This document shows positions 54,859-63,595 of a stretch of DNA of 64,000 nt, in pieces. The notes beneath the pieces were generated by a model, which did no database searches, was not told where the DNA came from, and worked only from the letters and a program-made list of their open reading frames with translations. The stretch spans positions 5,146,001 to 5,210,000 of the forward strand of contig NC_009441.1 in NCBI RefSeq assembly GCF_000016645.1, written 5' to 3'. The stretch comes from Flavobacterium johnsoniae UW101. Its GTDB lineage: Bacteria; Bacteroidota; Bacteroidia; Flavobacteriales; Flavobacteriaceae. Position 1 is the first letter of the stretch, and every line of letters begins with the position of its first letter. The position numbers and the translations under genes are program-made.

Positions 54859-54896
54859 AAAACGCTGTGAGACCTTTGGGTTTCATGGCGTTTTTT
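54859..54896 (+). terminator. Terminator of the HAE1 efflux operon
   Basis: AAAACGCTGTGAGACC, loop TTTG, GGTTTCATGGCGTTTT: a 16-bp stem (three G-U pairs) followed by T. Confidence 0.85.
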
Positions 54897-55064
54897 AGTT
54901 TAATTTTACTGAAGAACGCAAGTTTTTTTGCCGCAGATTTCACAGATTAAAAAGATTTATATGTTATTATGCTGAGCGATTATATTCAAAGATTTGATTT
55001 TTGTGAAAGAGTTTCGCATTAAGATTTTTCCTTCGTTTAAATGATAAACCTGGACTTATTTTGT

Positions 55065-55072
55065 TAATTTTG
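55065..55072 (+). promoter_or_regulatory. -7 element of the small lipoprotein gene
   Basis: TAATTTTG fits TAnnTTTG 24 bp before the ATG at 55,097. Confidence 0.45.
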
Positions 55073-55096
55073 AATCCCATAATTAAAATTAAAAAA

Positions 55097-55558
55097 ATGA
55101 AGAAAATAGCATGTATTGCGCTTTTAGCTTTACTATTTACAAATTGCAAGCAAAGCAATAATGAAGAATCAAAACCTATTGAAAAACCAGCAGATACAAT
55201 TGCAGTTGTAAAAACAGAAAAAATAGAAAAAAAGACTGAGCCAAAAGAAGACTGTAAAGATATCGAAGTAGAAATGGGAGATGGCAGAGAATGTATTTTA
55301 CAGGATTCTGATCTGGATAAAGTTTATCAAAATATTATTAAAAACAAAGAAGTTGAAGAATCAAATTACTTTTTAAGTACGATTCCAAATGAAAACAAAT
55401 CTGTTGAAGTAAATCAAAACGGTTTAATCTCAATTGATTATCAAATTACAAAAGATAAAGTTGCTATTTCTATGAATTATGAAGGCGGTGTAACTGAAGT
55501 AACCCTTGAAAAAATAAACAATACTGTTAAAAGAAGTATTTATCATTATGCTGATTAA
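55097..55558 (+). CDS. Small lipoprotein of unknown function
   Basis: 153 aa from the ATG at 55,097 (frame opens 12 codons earlier, before the signal peptide). Signal MKKIACIALLALLFTNC gives Cys17, followed by a long Glu/Lys/Pro-rich linker (about 20-60) and a small domain with CKDIEVEMGDGRECIL, where two Cys may form a disulfide. Outer- or inner-membrane lipoprotein facing the periplasm or surface. No family recognised. Confidence 0.78.
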   Translation: MKKIACIALLALLFTNCKQSNNEESKPIEKPADTIAVVKTEKIEKKTEPKEDCKDIEVEMGDGRECILQDSDLDKVYQNIIKNKEVEESNYFLSTIPNENKSVEVNQNGLISIDYQITKDKVAISMNYEGGVTEVTLEKINNTVKRSIYHYAD

Positions 55559-55583
55559 GCAACGATACAAATAATTACAATTT

Positions 55584-55618
55584 AAAACCGCTGGAAGCTC
55601 TGAGTTTTTAGCGTTTTT
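55584..55618 (+). terminator. Possible terminator after the lipoprotein gene
   Basis: AAAACCGCT and AGCGTTTTTT pair imperfectly around a loop of about 17 bases. Confidence 0.4.
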
Positions 55619-55702
55619 TAAATTTTTGCTGCCAAGGCGCTAAGGCTCGAAGTATTTTTAAGTCTCTCGCAGATTATGCAGATTGTTCAGATTTATTCTC
55701 AT

Positions 55703-55807
55703 TTTTGTCATTTCGACGAAGGAGAAATCTCCACAAGTAGCTCCGCAACGAGAATCAATCTTTGTAGAGTTTCTCGCGAAGATTTCTCCTTCGTCGAAAT
55801 GACAAAA
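55703..55807. repeat. Hairpin element with 28-bp perfect arms
   Basis: The left arm starts TTTTGTCATTTCGACGAAGG; the right arm (55,780-55,807) is its exact reverse complement. The loop of about 49 bp holds AGCTCCGCAACG and AATCAATCTTTGTAGAG. It is the best-preserved member of a family with partial copies at 37,767 and 46,757. It lies inside the 346-bp gap before the Crp/Fnr gene. Confidence 0.85.
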
Positions 55808-55904
55808 TTGCGCTTATTTCTTTATTTTTGAATAGTAAATCTAGTGCATTAAAATAAAAAAAACTTTGTGCCTTAGCGCCTTTGTGCCAAAACCAAACCA
55901 ATCT

Positions 55905-56510
55905 ATGACTTTCAACAAAGAAACATACCTCAACAATCTAAAATTATATTTCGAAAGTTACGCTCCTATCTCTGAAAAGTCTTGGAATTTGATTGAAAGC
56001 TTGACACATTTCCAGACAATCAAAAAAGGAGAAATACTACTAGAAAATGGAGAAATCTGCAAAAATCTTTATTTTATTGCCAAAGGAATTTTACGAACTT
56101 TTATTACTGACGAACAAGGAAATTTCTATAACAAAAATCTTTTTCTCGAAAACAAACTTGCATGCTCTAAAGTTTCATCAATATTGCAAACTCCTTCTAA
56201 CTTTACAATTGAAGCTTTAGAAGATTGCATTTTAATCAATCTTAATTATCAAAAATATATTCAGTTGATTAGCGAAAATGACGATCTCAAAACATTTTAT
56301 ATAGCATACTTAGAACAAAATTGGATTATCGAAAAAGAACAAAGAGAAGTGGCGTTAGTTATGCAGAACGCAACAGAAAGATATGTTAATCTTCTGGAGA
56401 AACATCCCACTATTGCTGATCGCGTTCCGTTACTGCATATTGCTTCGCACTTGGGTATTACTCCCACGCAGTTAAGCCGAATTAGAAAAAGTTTGGAAAA
56501 AGATTTGTAA
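55905..56510 (+). CDS. Crp/Fnr-family transcriptional regulator
   Basis: 201 aa from the ATG at 55,905; the frame opens at a TTG in a repeat-like leader that is unlikely to be coding. Cyclic-nucleotide-binding fold (about 20-130, QTIKKGEILLENGEICKNLYFIAKGILRTF) and an HTH at the C-terminus (VPLLHIASHLGITPTQLSRIRKSL). Key Arg/Glu for cAMP binding are not preserved, as is common in Bacteroidota members. A TATTTTTG box lies at 55,823. The GNAT gene follows after 73 bp. Confidence 0.88.
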   Translation: MTFNKETYLNNLKLYFESYAPISEKSWNLIESLTHFQTIKKGEILLENGEICKNLYFIAKGILRTFITDEQGNFYNKNLFLENKLACSKVSSILQTPSNFTIEALEDCILINLNYQKYIQLISENDDLKTFYIAYLEQNWIIEKEQREVALVMQNATERYVNLLEKHPTIADRVPLLHIASHLGITPTQLSRIRKSLEKDL

Positions 56511-56583
56511 ATCAACATATGTAAAGGCTTTTCTGAAAAACTCAATTTACCTTTGTCAGTATAATTCAAACTCGTCATTTACA

Positions 56584-57315
56584 ATGAACTCTATAAACCT
56601 CATCAAAGACAATATTGACAACTTAACCACTCTTTGGAAAACCGTTGCATCTCCTCTCCTTTCCTATCATAAAAACGACCCTTTTGAAGTTTCACACATA
56701 AAAAACTCAGGCTGGCCAAATAGATTATGGTTTCGAGAAGATATTACCGAAGAAAATTTTCCGCAGATTCAGGAAATCATGGAAAAAAAACCAGGCTTGG
56801 TTATTCCGTACTGGGATATTTTTGGAAGCAGTTCTAAATATTTTTTTGAAAAAAATGGTTTTCATATCCGAATTCAGCTGGTTGCAATGGTTTTAAAACT
56901 GGGAGAAAAATTGCCGCTTCAAAACAATCTCACTTTTAAAAGAGTTTTAAATGAAGAAGATGCCAAAACCTGGTCAGATATTTATCCGCTTTCTTTCAGC
57001 TATGTAATCAGCAAAGAAACTTTGGTTCATAATTATGAAAATGTGAAGTTTTATTTAGTTCATTTTGAAGGAAAAGCGATTGGAACGCTGACACTTTTTC
57101 AAACTGAAAAAACTATGGGAATTCACGGTGTAGGCGTTATTCCTGAAATGCGCAAAAGAGGTTTTGCAGAAGAAATCATGAAATTTGCCATCAACGAAGC
57201 GATAGATGCCGATTGTGAATATGCACAATTACAAGCATCTGCTCTTGGAAAAGGCATTTATACCAGATTAGGTTTCGAGGATTTGTTTACGATTACGAAT
57301 TACCAGCTTACATAA
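56584..57315 (+). CDS. GNAT-family N-acetyltransferase
   Basis: 243 aa; the C-terminal half has the acetyl-CoA-binding core GVGVIPEMRKRGFAEEIMKFAINEA (from about residue 182) and YTRLGFE. The N-terminal half (1-115) is a diverged second GNAT-like fold with KKPGLVIPYWDIFGSSSKYFFEKNGF. The acceptor substrate is unknown. Confidence 0.85.
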   Translation: MNSINLIKDNIDNLTTLWKTVASPLLSYHKNDPFEVSHIKNSGWPNRLWFREDITEENFPQIQEIMEKKPGLVIPYWDIFGSSSKYFFEKNGFHIRIQLVAMVLKLGEKLPLQNNLTFKRVLNEEDAKTWSDIYPLSFSYVISKETLVHNYENVKFYLVHFEGKAIGTLTLFQTEKTMGIHGVGVIPEMRKRGFAEEIMKFAINEAIDADCEYAQLQASALGKGIYTRLGFEDLFTITNYQLT

Positions 57316-57379
57316 ATTTCAAATATCATTTTTTTGCATTTTTTGTCAGGATGACAAACTATATAGTTATACTAAATAA

Positions 57380-57416
57380 AAAATCTAAAATCTAAAATCT
57401 AAAATCTAAAATCAAG
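57380..57416. repeat. AAAATCT microsatellite
   Basis: Five head-to-tail words of AAAATCT or close variants between the GNAT gene and the DoxX promoter. Confidence 0.75.
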
Positions 57417-57455
57417 AAATGTCTCAAATGCCCCTAAAATAGTCGGAAATAGCTG

Positions 57456-57485
57456 TTTCATGAAAAAATAAGAATAGTACATTTG
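57456..57485 (+). promoter_or_regulatory. Promoter of the DoxX gene group
   Basis: TTTC (57,456-57,459), 18 bp, then TACATTTG (57,478-57,485), 37 bp before the ATG at 57,523. Confidence 0.55.
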
Positions 57486-57522
57486 TAATACATTAACTGA
57501 TAACTATTTAAAAATAAACCAC

Positions 57523-57903
57523 ATGAAAAAAGCAAAAATTATTTTTTGGATTACGACTACTATTATTTTTCTATTCGAAGGTGTTATGCCGGCTTTGACA
57601 TCACAAACAGAATTAGCCAAAGAAGGAATCAGACATTTAGGCTATCCAGAATATTTTGGAAATGCCCTTGTGATTTTCAAAATTCTGGGTGTTTTAGTTT
57701 TAGTGATTCCATCAGTTCCTAAAAATGTAAAAGAATGGGCGTATGCCGGATTTGGTTTCGATTTTATATTTGCTTCAATTAGTCATTTTGCGGTAGACGG
57801 AATCAATTTTCAAAGTTTCTTCCCTTTAATCTTTTTAGTGATTTTGGCAATTTCTTATATCTATTATCATAAAATAGAGCGATACAAAAATATCGCTTTG
57901 TAA
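57523..57903 (+). CDS. DoxX-family membrane protein
   Basis: 126 aa with four TM helices (about 5-25, 42-62, 68-90, 98-118); the GHLGYPEYF and LVIPSVPKNVKEWAYAGFGFD patterns are typical of DoxX-like proteins in Bacteroidota. Role unclear. The next gene starts 11 bp later, so they are probably co-transcribed. Confidence 0.85.
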   Translation: MKKAKIIFWITTTIIFLFEGVMPALTSQTELAKEGIRHLGYPEYFGNALVIFKILGVLVLVIPSVPKNVKEWAYAGFGFDFIFASISHFAVDGINFQSFFPLIFLVILAISYIYYHKIERYKNIAL

Positions 57904-57914
57904 AACTTCAAACG

Positions 57915-58124
57915 ATGATAGAAGTTTTCAAAACAAATGTTCAGGAAGTCGAAGAATCTATAATGATTATAGGAAAACTTCTTGAACATTTCCCTAACAG
58001 TGCGATCAATTTTGACCTTGAAGACTGCGATAAAATCCTGCGTGTTAATGGTGCTTCTATTTCAAATCCTAAAATAATCGAACTTCTAAATTCGTACGGT
58101 TTTCATTGCGAAGCACTTTTATAA
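57915..58124 (+). CDS. Small HMA-like-fold protein lacking the metal motif
   Basis: 69 aa: the order of strands and helices (MIEVFKTNV..., helix KLLEHFPNSAINFDL, strand KILRVNG, helix PKIIELLNSYGFHCEALL) fits the ferredoxin-like fold of heavy-metal-associated proteins, but the CxxC pair is missing. Such proteins are common single genes in Flavobacteria. Probably translated with doxX. Confidence 0.72.
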   Translation: MIEVFKTNVQEVEESIMIIGKLLEHFPNSAINFDLEDCDKILRVNGASISNPKIIELLNSYGFHCEALL

Positions 58125-58201
58125 ATCATAATTTACTGATTTACAAAATTTTAAAATAAAAAATCGTAATTTTAAAATCCTAAATTTTAAAATATCTCAA
58201 C

Positions 58202-58576
58202 ATGAATATTCCTGCAGAACATCAAACTATAATGCCGTATTTGATTTTACAAGGTGCATCAAAATTTATCGACTTTACCAAAAAAGTTTTTGGAGCTTCA
58301 GAAACCAATACGAAATCTGTACGTGAAGATGGAACTATTATACATGCTGAAATTACTTTAAACGCAAGTACAATAATGATTACAGATGTAATACCCGACT
58401 GGTCAAAACAAACTTCACACTTATTTGTTTATGTTCCCAATGCTGATGAAACTTATAAAAAAGCAATTGAAAACGGAGCAAGTTCTTTAATGGGATTAAG
58501 TAATAAGGAGTATGGCAGAACCTGCGGTGTAACAGATCCGTTTGGAAATGTATGGTGGATAACATCTGTACAATAA
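58202..58576 (+). CDS. VOC-family protein (PhnB/glyoxalase-like)
   Basis: 124 aa with two beta-alpha-beta-beta-beta units: MPYLILQGASKFIDFTKKVFGA at the start, then DGTIIHAEITLNASTIMITD, and YGRTCGVTDPFGNVWWI at the end. Similar to PhnB-type VOC proteins, which often lack known substrates. Followed by a DinB gene after 19 bp. Confidence 0.87.
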   Translation: MNIPAEHQTIMPYLILQGASKFIDFTKKVFGASETNTKSVREDGTIIHAEITLNASTIMITDVIPDWSKQTSHLFVYVPNADETYKKAIENGASSLMGLSNKEYGRTCGVTDPFGNVWWITSVQ

Positions 58577-58595
58577 CAATTTAAAAAGCAATGAT

Positions 58596-59105
58596 ATGAA
58601 TACAAATGTTCAAAAAGATATTGTTGAAACATATAAAAAATTAAATGATACGCTTTCTAAATTTTCTGAAAGTGAATTAAATCTCATTCCCTATCAAGGA
58701 AGCTGGACAGCCGGACAGGTCGTACAGCATATTATCCTTGCTTGTTCCGGATTTCCGGAATTATTTGCGGGAAATACCGAAAAAACAACCCGCAAACCCG
58801 ACGAAAAAATCAAAGATATTGACGGCCTCTTTTTAAACTTCAATATAAAAATGGACGCTCCTGTTTTTCTTCAGCCTGAAAAAAAAGAATACAGCAAAAA
58901 TGCTTTGAATATGAAATTGCTCAAAATTGAATCAGAATTGCTAGATTCGGCATCAAAATATGATTTAACGCTTACTTGTCTTGATTTTCAGGTTCCAGGT
59001 TTTGATAAATTTACAATGTACGAATGGATTGATTTTGCTTTAGTACATACACAAAGGCATACACATCAGTTAAACAATATTTTTCAGTATATAACCAAAC
59101 TCTAA
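58596..59105 (+). CDS. DinB-family protein
   Basis: 169 aa four-helix bundle with the DinB/YfiT metal site: His45 (VVQHIILA), His151 and His155 (LVHTQRHTHQL). Members are possible thiol-dependent transferases. Lies between a VOC gene and a small membrane gene, an arrangement common in Bacteroidota. Confidence 0.87.
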   Translation: MNTNVQKDIVETYKKLNDTLSKFSESELNLIPYQGSWTAGQVVQHIILACSGFPELFAGNTEKTTRKPDEKIKDIDGLFLNFNIKMDAPVFLQPEKKEYSKNALNMKLLKIESELLDSASKYDLTLTCLDFQVPGFDKFTMYEWIDFALVHTQRHTHQLNNIFQYITKL

Positions 59106-59108
59106 ATA

Positions 59109-59573
59109 ATGAAATCAAAATCTAAAACTATTTTATATTCTGGTTTTCTATCCGGCACCTTAGATATTCTGGCTGCCATTATTATTTATACGGTTATATT
59201 ACACCAAACAACTGCTGTAAAAATTCTGCAGTCTATCGCAAGCGGTATTTTTAAACAAGAAGCGTACACAAACGGATCGCAAATGGCATTTTATGGTTTA
59301 CTGCTTCATTATTTTATTGCTTTAGTTTTTGCTTATCTCTATTTTAAAATCTATCCCTATTTTCCTATTCTGCGGAAAAGCTTTTTACTTTCGGGACTTA
59401 TTTATGGTTTGTTTGTTTGGATTGTAATGAATCTTATTGTACTGCCAATTGTATTTCCTAAACTTCCTCCAAAACAATTTGATTTCCCTTTATTACTTTC
59501 TATCTTGATTTTAATTTTCTGTGTTGGCCTTCCCATTGCATACATAACCCAAAAGTTTTATACAAGACATTAA
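59109..59573 (+). CDS. Small four-TM membrane protein
   Basis: 154 aa with TM helices at about 9-29, 58-78, 88-112 and 125-146; the pattern SGFLSGTLDILAAIIIY recalls the YagU/DUF1440 group. Three bp after dinB. Function unknown. Confidence 0.75.
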   Translation: MKSKSKTILYSGFLSGTLDILAAIIIYTVILHQTTAVKILQSIASGIFKQEAYTNGSQMAFYGLLLHYFIALVFAYLYFKIYPYFPILRKSFLLSGLIYGLFVWIVMNLIVLPIVFPKLPPKQFDFPLLLSILILIFCVGLPIAYITQKFYTRH

Positions 59574-59613
59574 AAAAAGCGAAATCAAACTTCAATAGTT
59601 AATTTCGCTTTTT
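59574..59613. terminator. Terminator between convergent genes
   Basis: AAAAAGCGAAAT pairs with ATTTCGCTTTTT (12 bp) with a 16-base loop. Confidence 0.75.
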
Positions 59614-59638
59614 TATTTTTTTGATTAAAACCTAAATC

Positions 59639-59800
59639 TTAAACTCTGCTTCTTCCGCTTATTAATGAAATAACAAATAAAACTAAGAATATAAAGAATA
59701 AGATTTTTGCGATACTGGCGGCTCCGGCGGCAATTCCTCCAAAACCAAAAATTCCCGCTACTATAGCTAGAATTATAAATGTGACTGTCCAACGTAACAT
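59639..59800 (-). CDS. DUF1328 (YtjA-like) small membrane protein
   Basis: 53-aa protein starting [20 protein letters not shown] and continuing [18 protein letters not shown], then a Ser/Arg tail (ISGRSRV). Two TM helices and the GGIA.GAA.IAK core identify DUF1328. Function unknown; such proteins are often stress-induced. The 269 bp upstream, shared with the divergent GH130 gene, show no sharp motif. Confidence 0.88.
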   Translation of the reverse strand: MLRWTVTFIILAIVAGIFGFGGIAAGAASIAKILFFIFLVLFVISLISGRSRV

Positions 59801-60069
59801 AATATTCAATTTTAAGTTAAAAAATAGGACTTTTTACAAGTCTGATTTGTTTGTATCTCAAAGTTCCTGTTTACTTACAAAAACAATTAACTCAAATGCT
59901 ATATTTTTTAGCGCAATCAACTACAAATCATAATTTTATCACGACTTTTTAGAATTTCAGTTTCAACCTTATACAATTCCCATGTAAATGCTTTAGAGTT
60001 AATTTTTTGATCGATTGAGTTAATCGCCCCTCTGTTCCCAAGGTAATTTTAACCTATAGAAATTTAGAT

Positions 60070-61149
60070 ATGGAAGCAGTAACGACTCAAAACACTTTAG
60101 CGACAAAACTGGGTGTTATTTTAGAGAAAACAGACCGGTCTTTTGAGGAATTAGGTGTTTTAAATCCTGCCATATATCAAGATGGAAACAGCGTTCATAT
60201 GTTTTACAGAGCTGCAAAAAGAGGAAATTTTTCAACCATTGGATATTGCAGATTCGAGGGGCCGACAACGTTAGTTGAACGTCGCACTGAACCCATTTTT
60301 GTACCGGAATACATTTATGAAATTCACGGTGTAGAAGATCCCCGAATTACCAAAATTGATGATAAGTATTATATGACTTATGTTACTTACGATGGAATAA
60401 ATGCCTGCGGAGCTGTAGCAGTATCAAAAGATTTGACATCGTTTAAAAAGAAAGGAATTATAACTCCAAAATTCATTTTACACGAGTTCACCAATTTGAT
60501 CCGCAAACATTTACAAAATCCAAGTGTTGCAAGTATATTGGCTTTTAATACTGCCCGAAATTATCCTTTGAGCGAAACAATAAAGGAAAATTTATTAGTG
60601 TGGGACAAAAACGTCGTTCTATTTCCTAAAAAAATAAATGGAAAATTTGTGGCTTTACACCGCTTATTTCCTTCAATTCAAATCGTTTCATTTGAAAAGA
60701 AAAAAGACCTGACGGTAGATTTTTGGAAAGATTATCTTAAAAACCTGCCTGATTATATTGTAATGGAGCCCAAATTTGAACACGAAACAAGTCATATTGG
60801 ACCAGGCGCTCCGCCAATTGAAACAAAAGATGGATGGCTGTTGATTTATCACGCTGCCGAAAGACGCGAAAAAGGTCTTGTTTATCATGCCTGTGCCGCT
60901 TTATTAGATCTAAATGATCCCAGTAAAGTGATTGGAAGATTAACAAAACCAATTATAACGCCATCAGAATATTATGAAAGACATGGTTATGTAAATTATG
61001 TAGTTTTTCCAACCGGAACTGCCATTTTTGACGACCAATTATATATTTATTACGGTGCCGCCGATGATAAGATTGCGGTGGCTTCTCTGAACCTTAACGA
61101 CTTATTAACCGAATTAAAATTGAACTCCCATGAAGAAGATATCAAATAA
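60070..61149 (+). CDS. GH130-family glycoside phosphorylase
   Basis: 359 aa, five-bladed propeller enzymes that act on beta-mannosides. The catalytic Asp is in HGVEDPRITKIDDKYYMTYVTYDG (Asp90), and the phosphate-binding and substrate motifs include NPAIYQDGNSVHMFYRA and GPGAPPIETKDGWLLIYHA. No signal peptide, so it is cytoplasmic. Overlaps the GT4 gene by 20 bp, so both are translated together. The exact linkage is unknown. Confidence 0.9.
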   Translation: MEAVTTQNTLATKLGVILEKTDRSFEELGVLNPAIYQDGNSVHMFYRAAKRGNFSTIGYCRFEGPTTLVERRTEPIFVPEYIYEIHGVEDPRITKIDDKYYMTYVTYDGINACGAVAVSKDLTSFKKKGIITPKFILHEFTNLIRKHLQNPSVASILAFNTARNYPLSETIKENLLVWDKNVVLFPKKINGKFVALHRLFPSIQIVSFEKKKDLTVDFWKDYLKNLPDYIVMEPKFEHETSHIGPGAPPIETKDGWLLIYHAAERREKGLVYHACAALLDLNDPSKVIGRLTKPIITPSEYYERHGYVNYVVFPTGTAIFDDQLYIYYGAADDKIAVASLNLNDLLTELKLNSHEEDIK

Positions 61150-63400
61150 ATCGAAAATTGTTTTTCTTTCTACATTCCCTCCAACACAATGTGGAATCGC
61201 AACTTATACTCAAGATACCATTAAAGGAATTACCAATGTTTTTGGTAAATCGATAACTTGTGAAATTTGCGAATTGGTCGATAAGCCAAAAGCAAACCCA
61301 ACACAAGCCTTTACACTAAATACAAAAGACAGAGCAGAATATACAAAAGTTGCCGAAGAAATCAATAAAGATAAGAATGTGAAATTAGTTCACATTCAGC
61401 ATGAATTTGGTTTATTTGGAGGAAATTACGGAGATCATTTGCTAGATTTTTTAAATACTGTAAAAAAACCGGTTACTTATACTTTTCACAGCGTTATTCC
61501 TAATCCAAATGAGGAATTAAAAACCTTTGTAAAATTACTTTTAAGCTACAGCAATTCTGTTTTTGTAATGACTAACCAGTCAAAAGAAATTTTGATAAAA
61601 GACTACGATGTTAATGAAGAAATAATTACTTGTGTACAACATGGAACTCATATTGTAATCTATGAAACTCCGGAACAGGCAAAAGCTAAATTCGATATTC
61701 AAAACAAAATTGTATTATCAACTTTTGGACTTTTGGGTGAAGGTAAAAACATCGAAACCGGTTTACAGGCTTTGGCAAAAATCGTCAAAAAAGAACCAGA
61801 TGTATTGTACCTGATTATTGGCAAAACGCATCCAAATTTAATTAAAGACGGTGTTGATGTTTATCGCGATAAATTGGAAGCACTTGTTGATGAATTAGAT
61901 TTACGCAAAAATGTTCGTTTCATCAATCAATATTTAGATACTGAAGAACTTTTAGAATATTTAAAAGCTACTGATATTTATTTATTTACATCAAAAGATC
62001 CAAACCAGGCTGTAAGCGGCACTTTTGCTTATGCTATGAGCTGTGCATGTCCAATGGTGGCATCAAAAATTCCGCACACAAGAGAAGTTTTAACCGAAGA
62101 CTGTGGTGTGTTAGTTGATATTGGAGATGTCGATCAATTTGCAGAACAAACCTTAAAATTAATTGCCGACGAAAATTTAAGACATGAAATGGGAATTCAG
62201 GCTTTTACCAAAATGAGAGCTTCATCTTGGGAAAATGCTGCATTAACACACATGAATACGTATAAAAAACTAATTGAAAATCCAGCTGATATTAAATACA
62301 GCTATCCGGATATTCAATTAAGACATATCAAAAAATTAACTACAGATCTTGGTATTATCCAGTTTAGTAAAATCTCAGTTCCAGATTTGGAGTCAGGATA
62401 TACATTAGATGATAATGCACGTGCTTTAATTGCATTCTGCATGCATTACAAATTAACAAGAGACAAAGACGATCTTCCTTATATTTTAATTTACCTGGAT
62501 TTCATCGAAAGATGCCAGAAACCAAAAGGAAACTTCATCAATTACGTAGATCAGGAATATCGTGAACACGTTGAACAAAATGCCGAAGTTAACCTTGAAG
62601 ATTCTAATGCAAGAGCAATTTGGGCTTTGGGAACAGTTGTGGCAAATGCTGATATTCTTCCTGAAAATATTTCAAAAAAAGCATCAAAATGTTTCCTTAA
62701 CTCATTAAAATGGGCCGAAAATATCCAGTCGCCTCGTTCTATTGGTTTCGCTACAAAAGGTTTGTATCTGTATCACAATGCTATTCCAAACTTATATGTT
62801 GCGGCCATTATCAACAAGCTGAATGCTAAACTGCTTGCAAATTATGAAGACACTGCTTCTGAAGACTGGCAATGGTTTGAAAACTATTTAACATACGGAA
62901 ACGGTATTCTGCCAGAATCAATGTTATATGCTTATTTAGTAACCAATAAACCGGTTTACAAAAAAGTTGCACTAGATTCATTAGATTTCTTAATGTCTAA
63001 AACTTTTATCGATGGTAATTTCAAAGCCATTTCAAACCAAAGCTGGTATCATAAAGGTTCTGAACCACAGGAATACGGAGAACAGCCAATTGATGTTACT
63101 TATACAATCCAGACTTTAAATGCTTTTTACCAAGCCTTTAAAACTCCGGAATATAAAAAGAAAATGAAAACTGCATTTAACTGGTTCTTAGGAAAAAATC
63201 ATTTAAATCAAATTATGTACAATCCGGTAAGCGGAGGCGGTTACGATGGTCTTGAAAAAGAAAACGTAAACTTAAATCAAGGAGCAGAATCAACTGTCTG
63301 CTATTTAACCGCAAGATTATTAATGGAAAAATTTGCACTTTCAGAGTCTAAGGTTATTCCCTTAATAAAATCCAGAACTGGTATTGCTATAAACTTATAA
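61130..63400 (+). CDS. GT4 glycosyltransferase with C-terminal alpha/alpha-barrel
   Basis: 756 aa. Residues 1-385 form a GT-B glycosyltransferase family 4 domain: STFPPTQCGIATYT at the start, HIQHEFGLFGGNYGDH, and the donor site SGTFAYAMSCACPMVASKIPHTREVL. Residues 395-756 look like an (alpha/alpha)6 toroid with DLESGYTLDDNARALIAF, LEDSNARAIWALG and GGGYDGLEKENVNLNQGAEST, as in glycoside hydrolases of six-hairpin type. The GH130 partner suggests that the product is a mannose-containing oligosaccharide. Terminator behind. Confidence 0.9.
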   Translation: MKKISNKSKIVFLSTFPPTQCGIATYTQDTIKGITNVFGKSITCEICELVDKPKANPTQAFTLNTKDRAEYTKVAEEINKDKNVKLVHIQHEFGLFGGNYGDHLLDFLNTVKKPVTYTFHSVIPNPNEELKTFVKLLLSYSNSVFVMTNQSKEILIKDYDVNEEIITCVQHGTHIVIYETPEQAKAKFDIQNKIVLSTFGLLGEGKNIETGLQALAKIVKKEPDVLYLIIGKTHPNLIKDGVDVYRDKLEALVDELDLRKNVRFINQYLDTEELLEYLKATDIYLFTSKDPNQAVSGTFAYAMSCACPMVASKIPHTREVLTEDCGVLVDIGDVDQFAEQTLKLIADENLRHEMGIQAFTKMRASSWENAALTHMNTYKKLIENPADIKYSYPDIQLRHIKKLTTDLGIIQFSKISVPDLESGYTLDDNARALIAFCMHYKLTRDKDDLPYILIYLDFIERCQKPKGNFINYVDQEYREHVEQNAEVNLEDSNARAIWALGTVVANADILPENISKKASKCFLNSLKWAENIQSPRSIGFATKGLYLYHNAIPNLYVAAIINKLNAKLLANYEDTASEDWQWFENYLTYGNGILPESMLYAYLVTNKPVYKKVALDSLDFLMSKTFIDGNFKAISNQSWYHKGSEPQEYGEQPIDVTYTIQTLNAFYQAFKTPEYKKKMKTAFNWFLGKNHLNQIMYNPVSGGGYDGLEKENVNLNQGAESTVCYLTARLLMEKFALSESKVIPLIKSRTGIAINL

Positions 63401-63491
63401 AGAAATTCTAATTATAAAAAAATTTCAAATTCGAAATTGTAATTTGAAATTTTTAAAAGCAATAGACTGACCAAAATTCTATTAAACCCGG

Positions 63492-63524
63492 AAAATCCCT
63501 TTCTTAATGAAAGGGATTTTTTGT
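63492..63524 (+). terminator. Terminator of the GH130-GT4 pair
   Basis: AAAATCCCTTTC, loop TTAAT, GAAAGGGATTTT and further T; 12-bp perfect stem. Confidence 0.85.
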
Positions 63525-63548
63525 TTTGTTAAAAATAAACAAAATAAA

Positions 63549-63579
63549 TTTGCCTATCTACTAATAGGTAGTATATTTG
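63549..63579 (+). promoter_or_regulatory. Promoter with embedded operator of the last TetR gene
   Basis: TTTG (63,549-63,552), exactly 19 bp, TATATTTG (63,572-63,579). Between them lies CCTATCTACTAATAGGTAG, with the inverted repeats CCTAT/ATAGG and TACTA/TAGTA, a probable site for self-repression. Confidence 0.7.
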
Positions 63580-63595
63580 CTAAAAAATTACTGCG

